A stretch of DNA of 64,000 nucleotides from contig NW_017189517.1 in the NCBI RefSeq assembly GCF_001704415.2, forward strand, positions 8,443,167 through 8,507,166, given 5' to 3'. The notes beneath the pieces are model-generated. The model was not told the DNA's origin. It did not search any database and saw nothing but the letters and a program-made list of their open reading frames with translations. Positions 37,349 to 48,215 of the stretch are shown piece by piece. A program made the translations under genes and the position numbers. The stretch comes from Capra hircus. Lineage: Eukaryota; Chordata; Mammalia; Artiodactyla; Bovidae. The stretch's first letter is position 1; each line of letters starts with the position of its first letter.

Positions 37349-37572
37349 CATGTGTGCATGCATGCTCACTTGTGTCTGACTCTTTGTGACCCCATGAAGC
37401 GTAGCCTGCCAGGCTCCTCTGTCCATGGAATTTCCCAGGCAAGAATACTGGAGTGGGTTGTTGTTTCCTTTTTCAGGGGATCTTCCCCAAATCCAGGGAT
37501 TAAACCTGCCTCTCTTGCATCTGCTGCATTGGCAGGTGGGTTCTTTACCACTGGCACCACCTGGGAAACCCC
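37349..37572 (-). mobile_element. Bov-tA SINE, antisense
   Basis: The complete element is antisense, from 'cttgtgtctgactctttgtg' to 'ctttaccactggcaccacct', with an internal 'catctgctgcattggcaggt' extension of the tRNA-like part. Confidence 0.9.
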
Positions 37573-37852
37573 GTGTAAGATGGGACTTGACTAAAACCCA
37601 AATATCCACCTATGGAATAAGCAAAAGAGTTAAAAGGATGGCAGGGGATCTATTTCCTCTTTGGAAACCAGGTAAGGGTGTTATTTACCTATCTGAACGT
37701 TTAAGAAATTTTTTCTAAATATTAAGAACAAATTTTATTCTAAATGTTGAAGAAAAGTGCCAATGCCAGTCTTATCTCTTTTTGGAAATGGCATCAGAGA
37801 ATTATGGTCCCATGGAGAGGCCATCAAAAAGGCAACAACTGAAGCTAACCTG
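37573..37852. other. Unassigned intergenic sequence
   Basis: No repeat or gene recognised. Confidence 0.4.
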
Positions 37853-38268
37853 GCCTCTGTACCCCAGCATCAAATTAAATCGCTGAGACAAGAGTTTTGG
37901 ATGAAGTAGGAAAGAACAGCTTTATTGCTTTGCCAGGCAAAGGGGACCACAGCAGGCTAATGCCCTCAAAACTGTGTGTCCCGACCTGGAGGGGGTAGTT
38001 TTATAGTAATCATTCAAAGAGCACATGATCAGCTCAGGGACATTATTCTGATTTGTTGGTGGTGAGATAAATGAATAGTAGCATCGTCAACTTCTAGTTC
38101 CAACCAGTCTGGGGTCTAAATACTCCTGGGCATCATATCACTAATTTTTCCCATGTGGTGAGGATTTCAGTATCTGCAGAACAGCTTGAAGGGGAACCAG
38201 GACACTGCCTCGAGACTGCACTATTGTTCCTTGACTATTCCTCCCTTATCTCTGCATCCCCTCCCTTA
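37853..38268 (-). mobile_element. Probable ERV LTR fragment, antisense
   Basis: 'gaacagctttattgctttgc' (complement has a CAATAAAGCTG polyadenylation motif), 'ggcaaaggggaccacagcag' and 'ggaaccaggacactgcctcg' resemble ruminant retroviral LTR ends. It is cut by the BovB tail at 38271. No retroviral gene is present. The family is uncertain. Confidence 0.5.
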
Positions 38269-38270
38269 CC

Positions 38271-41200
38271 TCAGTTCAGTTCAGTTCAGTTCAGTTCAGT
38301 CGCCCAGTCATGTCCAACTCTTTGCAATCCCATGGACTGCAGCACTCCAGGCTTCCCTGTCCATCAACAACTCCCGGAGTTTACTCAAACTCCAGTCCAT
38401 TGAGTCAGTGATGACATCCAGTCATCTCATCCGCTGTCATCCCCTTCTCCTGCTGCCTTTAATCTTTCCCAGCATCATGGTCTTTTCCAATGAGTCAGTT
38501 TTTCACATCAGGTGGCCAAAGTATGGGAGTTTCAGCTTCAACATCAGTCCTTCCAATGAATATTCAGGACAGATTTCCCTTAGGATTGACTGGTTTGATC
38601 TCTTTGTATTACAGCGACTCTCAAGAATCTTCTCCAACAACACAGTTCAAAAGCATCAATTCTTCGGTGCTAGCTTTCTTCACAGTCCAACTCTCACATA
38701 CATACGACTACTGGAAAAACCATAGCCTTGACAAGATGGACCTTTGTTGGCAAAGCAATGACTCTGCTTTTTAATATGCTATCTAGGTTGGTCAACTTTT
38801 CTTCCAAGGAGTAACCATCTTTTAATTTCATGGCTGCACTCACCATCTGCAGTGATTTTGGAGCACAAAAATATAAAGTCTGACACTGTTTCCACTGTTT
38901 CCCCCATCTATTTCCCATGAAGTGATGGGACCAGATGCCATGATCTTCGTTTTCTGAATGTTGAGCTTTAAGCCAAGTTTTTCACTCTCCTCTTTCACTT
39001 TCATCAAGAGGCTTTTTAGTTCTTCTTTGCTTTCTGCCGTAAAGGTGGTGTCATCTGCATATCTGAGGTTCTTGATATTTCTCCCAGGGATCTTGATTCC
39101 AGCTTGTGTTTCTTCCATTCCAGCGTTTCTCATGATGTAGTCTGCATAGAAGTTAAATAAACAGGGTGACAATATACAGCCTTGACATACTCCTTTTCCT
39201 ATTTGGAAGCAGTCTGTTGTTCCATGTCCAGTTCTAACTGTTACTTCCTGACCTGCATATAGGTTTCCTAAGAGGCAGGTCAGGTGGTCTGGTATTCCCA
39301 TCTCTTTCAGAATCTTCCACAGTTTATTGTGATCCACACAGTCAAAGGCTTTGGCATAGTCAATAAAGCAGAAATAGATGTTTTTCTGTAACTCTCTTGC
39401 TTTTTTGATGATCCAGCGGATGTTGGCAATTTGATCTCTGGTTCCTCTGCCTTTTCTAAAACCAGCTTGAACATCTGGAATTTCACAGTTCACGTATTGC
39501 TGAAGCCTGACTTGGAGAATTTTGAGCATTACTTCACTAGCGTGTGAGATGAGTGCAACTGTGCGGTAGTTTGAACATTCTTTGGCATTACCTTTCTTTG
39601 GGAGTGGAATGAAAAGTGATCTTTTTGAGTCCTGTGGCCACTGCTAAGTTTTCCAAATTTGCTGGCATACTGAGTATAGCACTTTCACAGCATCATCTTT
39701 TAGGATTTGAAATAGCTCAGCTGAAATTCCATCACCTCCACTAGCTTTGTTTGTAGTGATGCTTCCTAAGGCCCACTTGACTTCACATTCCAGGATGTCT
39801 GGCTCTAGGTGAGTGATCACACCACCGTCATTATATGGGTCATGAAGATCTTTTTTGTATAGTTCTTCTGTGTATTCTTGCCACCTCTTCTTAATATCTT
39901 CTGTTTCTGTCATGTCCATAACATTTCTGTCCTTTATCGAGCCCATCTTTGCATGAAACCTTCTCTTGGTATGTCTAATTCTCTTGAAAAGATCTCTAGT
40001 CTTTCCCATTCTATTGTTTTCCTCTATCTCTTTGCACTGATCACTAAGGCTTTCTTATCTCTCCTTGCTATTCTTTGGAACTCTGCATTCAAATGGGTAT
40101 TTCTTTCCTTTTCACTTCTCGTCTTTTCACAGCTATTTGTAAGGCCTCCCCAGACAGCCATTTCACTTCTTTGCATTTCTTTTTCTTGGGGATGGTCTTA
40201 ATCCCTGTCTCCTATACAATGTCATGAACTTCCGCCCATAGTTCATCAGGCATTCTGTCTATCAGATCTAGTCCCTTAAATCTATTTCTCACTTCCACTG
40301 TATAATCATAAGGGATTTGATTTAGATCATACCTGAATGGTCTAGTAGTTTTCCCTACTTTCTTCAATTTAAGTCTGAATTCGGCAACAAAGAGTTCATG
40401 ATCTGAGCCACAGTCAGCTCCCGGTCTTGTTTTTGCTGACTGTATAGAGCTTCTCCACTTTTGGCTGCAAAGAATATAATCAATCTGACTTTGGTGTGAT
40501 GTCCATGTGTAGAGTCTTCTCTTGTGTTGTTGGAAGAGGGTGTTTGCTATGACCAGTGCATTGTCTTGGCAAAACTCTATTAACTTTTGACCTGCTTCGT
40601 TCCGTACTCCAAGGCCAAATTTGCCTGTCACTCCAGGTTTTTCTTGCCTTCCTACTTTTGCAATCCAGTTCTCTATAATGAAAAGGAAATCTTTTTTTGG
40701 GTGTTAATTCTAGAAGGTCTTTTAAGTCTTCATAGCACCATTCAACTTCAGCTTCTTCAGCATCACTAGTCAGGTCATAGACTTGGATTACTATGATATT
40801 GAGTGTTTTGCCTTGGAAACAAACAGAGATCATTCTGTTATTTTTGAGATTGCATCCAAGTACTGCATTTTGGACTCTTTTGTTGAGTATGATGGCTACT
40901 CCATTTCTTCTAAGGGATTCTTGCCCACAGTAGTAAATATAACAGTCATCTGAGTTAAACTCACCCATTCCAGTCCATTTTAGTTTGCTGATTCCTAGAA
41001 TGTTGACGTTCACTCTTGCCATCTCTTGTTGGACCACTTCTAATTTGCTGGACCTAACATTCCAGGTTGCTATGCAGTATTGCTCTCTACAGCATTGGAC
41101 CTTGCTTCCATCACCAGTCACATCCACAACTGGGTGTTGTTTTTGCTTTGGCTCCGTCTTTTCATTCTTTCTGGAGTTATTTCTCCACTGATCTTCAGTA

Positions 41201-41355
41201 GCATATTGGGCACCTACCGACCCGGGGAGTTCCTCTTTCTGTGTCCTATCTTTTTGCCTTTTCATACTGTTCATGGGGTTCGCAAGGCTATAAGAATACT
41301 GAAGTGGTTTGCCATTCCCTTCTCCAGTGGACCACATTTTGTTATGACCCATTGA
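38271..41355 (-). mobile_element. BovB LINE, nearly full length, broken
   Basis: This is the longest BovB copy, about 3.1 kb. The 3' end is the (TCAGT)n tail at 38271-38300. Read on the minus strand from 41355, a 292-codon frame (40480-41358) starts near the usual beginning of the BovB protein and covers the N-terminal part of the AP-type endonuclease (text EQYCIATWNVRSS, GQESLRRNGVAI). The frame slips after LLELTPKK, so the endonuclease motif that should follow is lost from this frame; it resumes at MTGKFGLGV (40212-40631, with SDHELFVAEFRLK). Further pieces lie at 39644-40009 and 38840-39529. The last holds the reverse-transcriptase motif RYADDTTF. Several frameshifts and stops separate them, so it cannot encode a working protein. 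Confidence 0.95.
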
Positions 41356-41566
41356 CACTTTGTATCTTCCTGCCTGAAATATGGATATGAGGGTTGGAGA
41401 TCAAATAGCCACCTTGCAACCAGGAGAGGGAAAGTCACAATAAGAAGATAGAAAAAGCTCAGATTTTGATGATATCCCTGAGTACATCACTGAAATAAAC
41501 TCGTCTTTTTAGACACTGCTAGTCTGTTTTCTCATACACATAGACAAATGTGAGTGGATTTTCCCT
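41344..41566 (+). repeat. Left arm of a long inverted repeat
   Basis: This arm begins atgacccattgacactttg and ends at 'gtgagtggattttccct'. Its complement recurs at 42193-42428. Hand alignment gives about 14 mismatches over some 222 bases plus one insertion in the right arm. It abuts, and may slightly overlap, the 5' end of the BovB copy. Confidence 0.9.
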
Positions 41567-42192
41567 AATTAACAACTATTTGAACCTGCCCATGGGAACT
41601 CTCAGGGAGAGCTATAGAAGCTGAATGAAACCTATTTCCTGTAATCAAGAAATGGGAGGGGAGGAGTGTGCACGGGTTGGACAGAAAGACTTCCGGGCCC
41701 AGGAGCCCCATAGGGTTCTGCTCTGTATCACAACAATCACTTCATTTGTAAAGGCAAGGGCTGCAGGCAGGAAAGAAACTTAGGGCAGATGAGAAACAAG
41801 CCTCCTTCGGCTCCCTTTGCCAACAAAGAGCTAGAATATCAACAGACAAATACCCGGGAAAGCTCTGGGAGGCACAGAGCTACCAGGAACAGATAGATAG
41901 CCAGCTGTACAGATGGCTACATTTCTGACAACAGCCCTGGGAAGAAGGCCAGACAAAGCCATCAAAGAACTGAAATAGAGGCTAGGTTAAGAGATATCTA
42001 AGTATATAAAGCTGTCCCATTGCTCAATGGCTTTACCAAAGAGAAGGGAGATATCACAGAGAGATGAAAATCTCTTTTCTGGGACTTGCCAAAGCACCAA
42101 CTCCTTCTCCACACTCCTCCACCACACAATTTTTTAAACATATATCAGCCTGCCTTCTTGAATAGCAAACTGGTAAAAAGTAAATGTGCTAA
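41567..42192. other. Spacer of the long inverted repeat, unassigned
   Basis: About 626 bp with moderate GC content. I recognise no repeat family, no convincing open frame, and no poly-A or LTR signature. A possible TATA-like 'agtatataaagctgtcc' lies at 42001-42017. Confidence 0.6.
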
Positions 42193-42428
42193 AGGAAAAT
42201 CCACTCACATTTCTCTGTGTGTATGAGAAAACAGACAAGCAGTGTCTAAAAAGATGAGTTTATTTCAGTGAGGTACTCAGGGATGTCATCAAAATCTGAG
42301 CTTTTTCTATCTTCTTAGTGTGGGACTTAGTGTGGGACTTTCCCCCTCCTGGCTCCAAGGTGGCTATTTGATCTCCAAGCCTCACATCCAAATTTCAGGC
42401 AGGAAGATACAAAGTGTCAATGGGTCAT
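42193..42428 (-). repeat. Right arm of a long inverted repeat
   Basis: It is the complement of 41344-41566. It contains an extra tandem duplication of a 12-base unit ('cttagtgtggga' twice at about 42314-42337) that the left arm lacks. It ends 'gtgtcaatgggtcat', after which similarity to the left side stops. Confidence 0.9.
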
Positions 42429-43652
42429 GCCAACTTAGTATGCTCCATATAAAAATTTTCAGTAGGCCTTATTCCTCTCCCTCCCCACTTTTGCTTGTAT
42501 TTCATTGGCTGGAGACTGTGTCACATGACCTTACTCAGCTGCAAGGAAGTCTGGGAAGGAAGGCAAGGTAAAGGATATTATGAATTTCTTTGGAATGTCA
42601 TGTCACTGTGTCGGTCACACTTTGGAAATGGGGCAATAGTGATCATGGACGACCTCTCCTCTTTCAAGAGAAAGGACATACTTTTAAAAATAATTTATGG
42701 AAGAAAAGAAAAATAAATTTTAGGTAACATTTTTAATGGGTATTATTAGAAATGGAGAGTATAAAATAAGAAATTAAATCTGAGAGTATGAAAAGGAAAG
42801 TTACAGAAAGTCTTTGGCTAAGAGAATGAAAAAAAATCAAAAGAATTTAGAATAATGGAAACATATAAGGAAAGTTATAATTCACCAAAAGAAATTAAAA
42901 TCTTTAGAAGAAGGAACAAAGATCAGAACACTACAATGATGTTGAGGTTCTGCCAGTGAAAAAGATGATTATAAAAAGGACAGGAAGGGTGGGTATGAGG
43001 GGTCAGGCAAATGCAGACCATTCATGCTCTTGTACAAGGAACCAGAACAAGATGAGAAACCAAAATCAGCAAGATATAAGAAGGAAAATATTTCTGAAGA
43101 AGGAAAGATCTAGATCTGCACACTGAGAAAATTTTCTAAGAAAAATTAATAAAGATATGGAGAAAAATTAGGCAAAATTTTTATCTTTATGATCGAGAAA
43201 ACAACTATAGGGGGGAAAGTGAATTTGCAGAGGAAGAAAAATCAGATTGGCCTCAGACATCTAAGGTTAATGGAAGATATCAGAGCATGGTTGGAAGAAA
43301 GCTTTCCAAAATATTTTTTGCTTCAGCAAGTTTCAAGAAATTCTCCAAGTTCCAAGAAAAGGTTTGTTTTGGGTTTGTTTGTTTGATCAAAGAATTTTAC
43401 AAAATGCTGCAGGTATGTGTCTGTTTTGGTGGTTCAGTAAAGCACATTTGATATATTTTTAAATTTTGAGAATTTGTGTGGCAAAATTTTAAACCCATAC
43501 CTCCCCAAATTTATTTGACCATAGCAGTCCCTTTTTTCATGTAACAATGATGGTATTCCACATTTATAGAATGGATTTTAGGAAATGTCAGACCTTGTTT
43601 TGAAGGTAATGTTTTAAGTCAAATATTATCAAGTCAGATAAGTTATTATTGT
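42429..43652. other. Purine-rich unassigned intergenic sequence
   Basis: From about 42700 to 43350 the + strand is strongly A/G-rich. A 65-codon frame at 43189-43386 (MIEKTTIGGKVNLQRK...) has no family I know. It may be an eroded LINE or processed sequence, but nothing decides this. Confidence 0.4.
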
Positions 43653-43850
43653 CATCTTCCCTGTAGCTCAAATGGTAAAGAATCTGCCTGCAAAGCAGGA
43701 GATGTGGGTTTGATCTCTGGGCAGGGAAGATCCTCCGGAGAAGAGAATGGCAATCCACTCCAGTATTCTTGCCTGGAGACTCTCATAGACAGAGGAGCCT
43801 GGCAGGCTACAGTCCATAGTGTCGCAAAGAGTCAGACATGACTGAGCATA
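43653..43850 (+). mobile_element. Bov-tA SINE
   Basis: The A-box region 'cctgtagctcaaatggtaaa', box-B-like 'gggtttgatctc' and Bov-A body end at 'catgactgagcatatta'. Confidence 0.9.
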
Positions 43851-44032
43851 TTACAGATAACATTTCTCAGCTTTGGCATACATTTTAAAAATGACAAAAA
43901 TATCCTTTCTGTTCATCAGCCAAAGTAATATACATCAAAATAAATAGCCCCTGGGCTTCCCTGGTAGTCCAGTGGCTAAGACTCCAGACTCCCAAAGTAG
44001 GGGGCCAGAGTTTCATCCCTGGTAAGGAAACT

Positions 44033-44314
44033 GCTGCTGCTGCTACTGCTGCTAAGTCGCTTCAGTCGTGTCCGACTCTGGGCGATCCCAGAGACGGCAG
44101 CCCACCAGGCTCCCCCATCCCTGGGATTCTCCAGGCAAGAACACTGGAGTGGGTTGCCACTTCCTTCTCCAATGCATGAAAGTGAAAAGTGAAAGTGAAG
44201 TTGCTCAGTCGTGTCCGACTCCTGGCAACCCCATGGACTGCAGCCCATCAGGCTCCTCCATCCATGGGATTCTCCAGGCAAGAGCACTGGAGTGGGGTGC
44301 CATCGCCCTCTCCA
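44033..44314 (-). mobile_element. Bov-A2 SINE, antisense, nested
   Basis: A full dimer with (GCT)n start and 'gcatgaaagtgaaaagtgaa' linker. A perfect 12-bp TSD ggtaaggaaact lies at 44021-44032 and 44315-44326. Confidence 0.96.
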
Positions 44315-44348
44315 GGTAAGGAAACTAGACTCCACAGAAAGAAATATA

Positions 44349-44556
44349 GAAAGTGAAGTTACTCAGTTGCATCTGAGCCTTTGCGACCCCATGGACTGTA
44401 GCCTACCAGTCTCCTCTGTCCATGGGATTTTCCATGCAAGAACACTGGAGTGGGTTGCCATTTCTTTCTCCAGGGGAATCTTTCCGAACCAGAAATCAAA
44501 CCCAGGTCTCCTGTATTGCAGGCAGACACTTAACCATCTGAGCTGCCAGGGAAGCC
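44349..44556 (-). mobile_element. Bov-tA SINE, antisense, nested
   Basis: It runs from 'agaaagtgaagttactcagt' to the head complement 'aaccatctgagctgccaggg', embedded in the same CHR SINE. Confidence 0.9.
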
Positions 44557-44610
44557 CTAGTGCTACACCTAAAAGATCGTGTGTGCCACAACTATGGCAA
44601 ACAAATAAAT

Positions 44611-44806
44611 TTTTGCAGTTGTTCAGTTGCTCAGTCGTGTCTGACACTTTGTGACCCCATGGACTCCAGGCTTCCCTGTCCTTCTCCATCTTCAGGAGCT
44701 TGGTCAAACGCATGTCCATTGAGTCAGTGATGCCATCCAGCCATCTCATCCTCTGTCGCCCCTTTCTCCTCCTGCCCTGAATTTTTCCCAGCATCAGGGT
44801 ATTTTC
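44611..44806 (-). mobile_element. BovB 3' fragment, nested
   Basis: A 196-bp 5'-truncated BovB end, antisense ('gttcagttgctcagtcgtgt' to 'agcatcagggtattttc'). It has a perfect 13-bp TSD caaacaaataaat at 44598-44610 and 44807-44819. Confidence 0.93.
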
Positions 44807-44934
44807 CAAACAAATAAATACTTAAAAGTAAATGAATAGTCCCCAGAATGGAATGTATGACTTCTGAAATCTGTTAAATACTTTGGTAAAAGCCAAAGGT
44901 CTACAAGGTTCTACACGTTCTGCCATCCTTTCTA

Positions 44935-45405
44935 CTTCTCTAATCTCATCTCCTAATTCTCTCCCTCTTGCTCACTCTGCTCCAGGTACACTGGCCTCCT
45001 TACTTTTCAGACTCATTTCTGATTTAGAGCTGCACTTTTCACATGCTGTCCTATCTGGAACACTGTTTACCCAGATCAAGATCTTTGCACGGCCGACTCT
45101 CTACCTTCTTTCAAGTCTCTTCTCAAAGTCACTTTATCAGAGTGTCCTTTCTGAACCACCCTACTTAAAATTGCAATCTCTCTTTACTGTCAGTACTCAA
45201 TATCCTCTTTCCCTGCTGATTTTTCTTCATAACACTTATCGCCACCTGATATATTATAGAAGGTTTGGTTCGATCATTATCTTTTTTCTGCTATGAGGGT
45301 AGAGTTATCGTCTGTCTTGTTTTGTAGCTGGGGACATATCCCCAGTGTGAAGAACAATGTCTGGCCCAGAGTAGGTACTGAATAAATATGTGTTGAAAGA
45401 AGGGA
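44935..45405 (+). repeat. L2 LINE 3' end
   Basis: 'ctccaggtacactggcctcc', 'tttctgaaccaccctactta' and the terminal 'gcccagagtaggtactgaat aaat' pattern match the sense L2 3' region, strongly diverged. Confidence 0.7.
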
Positions 45406-45905
45406 TGAGTAAATCATTATTTTCAAGTGACATTATAATTAACATGGAAATAAAACAGAGAAAAAAACTGATAAATTGTTAAGAAAAATAAAAGCTGATC
45501 TGTTTTGAGTAACAGAGGAAAATGAGGAAGGACTTGAAGGAACTGAAAGTTAATGAAAAGTAGAGAGGAATGAGGCAGGAAAATGAACCGGAATAAAATA
45601 TTAGAAAGGAGAGGAACTGCAATGGGCAAATCATTAGTGAGAGGCTATAGTGATTGTATTTTTGCAAGATAAGAATGTGAGCTTTATTGTTTTGACCAGT
45701 GACTGGGGAGCTACAGACTTTATGAGTGTGTATATTCAATCCAGGGCTATTGCAGTTGGTTCTATTTAATTTGGAGCAAGAAGAACTTGCAATCTTCAGA
45801 AAGCACATGGACGGTAGATAAATACTCTGTATTACATTTTAACCACATGCTTGTTTTCACCCTAAGTATTATAGCTTGAAAATTTTCCTAGGAATTAGAG
45901 CCATA
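45406..45905. other. Unassigned intergenic sequence
   Basis: A/G-rich on the + strand; no repeat or gene recognised. Confidence 0.45.
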
Positions 45906-45915
45906 AATAATGGGC

Positions 45916-46699
45916 TAGGGGCTTCCCTGGTGGCCTAGTAGTTCAGAATCCACCTGCCAATGCAGGGGACACAGGTTCGATCCCTGGTCTGGGAAGATTC
46001 CATGTACCATTGAGGGAGGAAAGGAACAGGCTGAGCTGACTCCATCTTGAAAAAGAAGGAAACTCCATCTTGCACTTTCAGTGAACTTTGGACCATGTGC
46101 CTGGTAGCCATGGGGATAACATACCTACAGCTGAACTGCCCTCCCGGACTGCCCTAGATTCCATACCAAGATTTCCCATCGCCAAAAAGAATGTAATAAT
46201 CCCCTATGTAGTCAATCACCTTTGTCATCTTTATGGCACCCATTGGTGTAGGCTACAATATATAACCAGCTGACCCTTCTGATTATGAATCATGGCTGTA
46301 ATCTGATTGTATCTCCCTTTAACACTTTCCAGGCTAGGTTTAAGGAATTTGAAGATGTGGGCTTGAGCAGTACACTTAAGGTATATAAGATTTTCATAAG
46401 AGTCGGTCGGGGTCCCTGGCTAAAGAGGAAACTCTGCCTCGGACCTGCTGGTGAAATAAACTGCACTCCACTATCCACATTGTCCTTCTGAGTGAGTTTT
46501 TTTTGTAGAGCGTTTGGCTATAACACCATGGAGCAACTAAGCCTGTGCGCTGCAACTACTAAAGCCCACACACCCTAGAGCTGGTGCTTCAACAAGAGAG
46601 GCCTGCACACCACAACTAGAAAGTAGCTCCTGCTCACCGCAACTAGAGAAAGCCTGCGGGCAGCAACAAAGACCTAGCATAGCCAAACATAAATAAATG
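45916..46699 (+). mobile_element. CHR-type SINE split by a solo LTR
   Basis: The head part is 45916-46010 and the tail part 46530-46699 ('gagcaactaagcctgtgcgc', 'ctagagaaagcctgcgggca', ending in aaataaatga). A perfect 10-bp TSD aataatgggc lies at 45906-45915 and 46700-46709. Removing the LTR and one 4-bp repeat rejoins the SINE without a gap. Confidence 0.93.
46011..46525 (+). mobile_element. Endogenous retrovirus solo LTR, copy 1
   Basis: A 515-bp LTR starts TGAGGGAGG and ends ATAACA, inside a CHR SINE and flanked by the 4-bp TSD ccat (46007-46010 and 46526-46529). It carries a TATA-like ggtatataag at 46380-46389 and AATAAA at 46455-46460, so U3 and R are recognisable. There is no internal retroviral sequence. 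A 4-bp TSD fits the gammaretrovirus-like class; the family name is not known to me. Confidence 0.88.
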
Positions 46700-46709
46700 A
46701 ATAATGGGC

Positions 46710-46859
46710 CAAGTTTTGCTGCTTACTTTTCCATATGAGTAAGTACTTTTACATTTTCTTAGCTTTCCTTAAATAGACATCACGAATAACACAATCTAGA
46801 ATAAGACCTGGCTAAACTGAGGTAGCCAACAATGCAAAGTTTCAGAGAAGGAATGTTCT
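46710..46859. other. Unassigned intergenic sequence
   Basis: Nothing recognised. Confidence 0.4.
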
Positions 46860-48215
46860 AGTCAAAATAATAGCAATTAAGTGACATCAGTAGGAATGAT
46901 GGAATAAGAAACTTCGTAAACCCTCTCCTCCATGAAATCAATGAAAAGATTATCATTGACAGAATCAACTGTTTCAGAACTCTGAAAATTAACCAAAGGC
47001 TCAGAACAATCTGGGAGCAACTATTCAAGAAAAATAGTTGAGTCTTGGTAAGGACAAGGAGCTTTACAGCATTTCAATTTCCCCTTTTCACAAGCTCCCT
47101 TTCCCTGCTCTACAGAAGCTGAACAAGCCTGGCAGCCACTGTAGGGGATAGGATGGCACTGGACCTCTGTGAAAGGCCATTCACAATATTTTACCTGGTA
47201 ACTCCCTAGTAGATAACATTCCCAAAGCTTATCTTTATCCAACCTGACTCAAAATGAACCCAGCGCTACCTTTTTCTTGAAGGTCTTTGACAAAAACAAT
47301 TGCAGCAGTTGTTTAAAACTACAGCTGTTTGAGGACGTAGATAAATAGCTGGGGCAAACCAGAAGCTAATAAAAATGCTTAAAAGGAAGTCTTGGACATG
47401 TGTTGTACATAGAGTGCTTTGGAAAGCTCTGATTTCTGGAAATCTGGAAGACTAAGCACACGTATAGGGGTGTGTGCATCCCCAGGGCTTTGTGAATGTT
47501 TAAGGAAGACCTGAGAAGGTCCTAAGCTCTCACCTTGAGCTGAACTTACGGTCTTTGAAAGAAGAAAATAAAAAGACTAGAGTTGGAAATGATCGAGCTG
47601 GCCAGAAAGTTGGTTCAGATGTTTCTGTTGCATCTTAAGGAAAAATCCAAATGAACTTCTGGGCCAACCCAGTATGTATTTAAGTGTGGATGGCATGCCC
47701 AAACATGAGAACAGAGCCCTTCAGCAAACACTGGGAAACTTTGTTCCAAGCATTTAAGAAATCTTTGTCCAACCATTAGTCCAACCATCAGACTCTCTAA
47801 CTGAGTAGAGTGATCACACACAATAAATGATTTCCTTACAATACGCACAGACTTTAGAGAATTAGTTTCGGAAGGTGACTAAACCAGCAAACAACAGTAG
47901 CAGAAAGAGCAACCCCTAAGGAAAAGGAGGGGGACTTTGATTTCCAGCTTTAACACGTTATATTATGTAAAATGCCCAATTTTGAACAAAAGAAATGTGA
48001 GCCATGCAAAAAAGCAAAAGGTATAGCCCACAAACGGCAAGAGAAGTCGTCAATGGAAACTATCCCTGAAGAAACATAGTTACTGCACTCAGGCAGAGTT
48101 GAAATCAACTGTCTTCAGTATGCTCAAGAGCTAAAGGAAAGTGTGGACAAAGAACAAAAGACACCAGGAGACCTATGTATCACCAGATAGAAAACATCCA
48201 TAAAGAGATAGGCAT
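46860..48215 (+). mobile_element. Ancient L1 5' region segment
   Basis: 'ttcagaactctgaaaattaa', 'atttccagctttaacacgtt', 'ttgaaatcaactgtcttcag' and 'gctcaagagctaaaggaaag' follow the region before and into ORF1 of old mammalian L1 (L1M type). It is diverged, non-coding, and split by a mariner-like element at 47595-47673. Confidence 0.7.
47595..47673. mobile_element. Mariner-like miniature palindrome
   Basis: The inverted ends 'gagctggccagaaagttggt' and the complement of 'aacttctgggccaacccagt' form a near-palindrome of about 79 bp. Confidence 0.8.

Larger units (their letters stand above)
43953..44820 (+). mobile_element. CHR-type SINE carrying three later insertions
   Basis: The head 'gggcttccctggtagtccag' begins at 43954. 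SINE sequence is interrupted by Bov-A2 (44033-44314), Bov-tA (44349-44556) and a BovB 3' fragment (44611-44806), and ends at the 'caaataaata' tail near 44820. The outer flanks share an approximate duplication aaatRaatagYcccc (about 43940-43952 and 44832-44845). Confidence 0.8.

Noticed and set aside
40480..41358. The 292-codon frame as a craniofacial-development-protein-2-like host gene.
   Set aside because: Ruminant genes of that name contain a BovB endonuclease domain, but here the frame lies inside a BovB copy with its tail and frameshifts, so it is the transposon itself.
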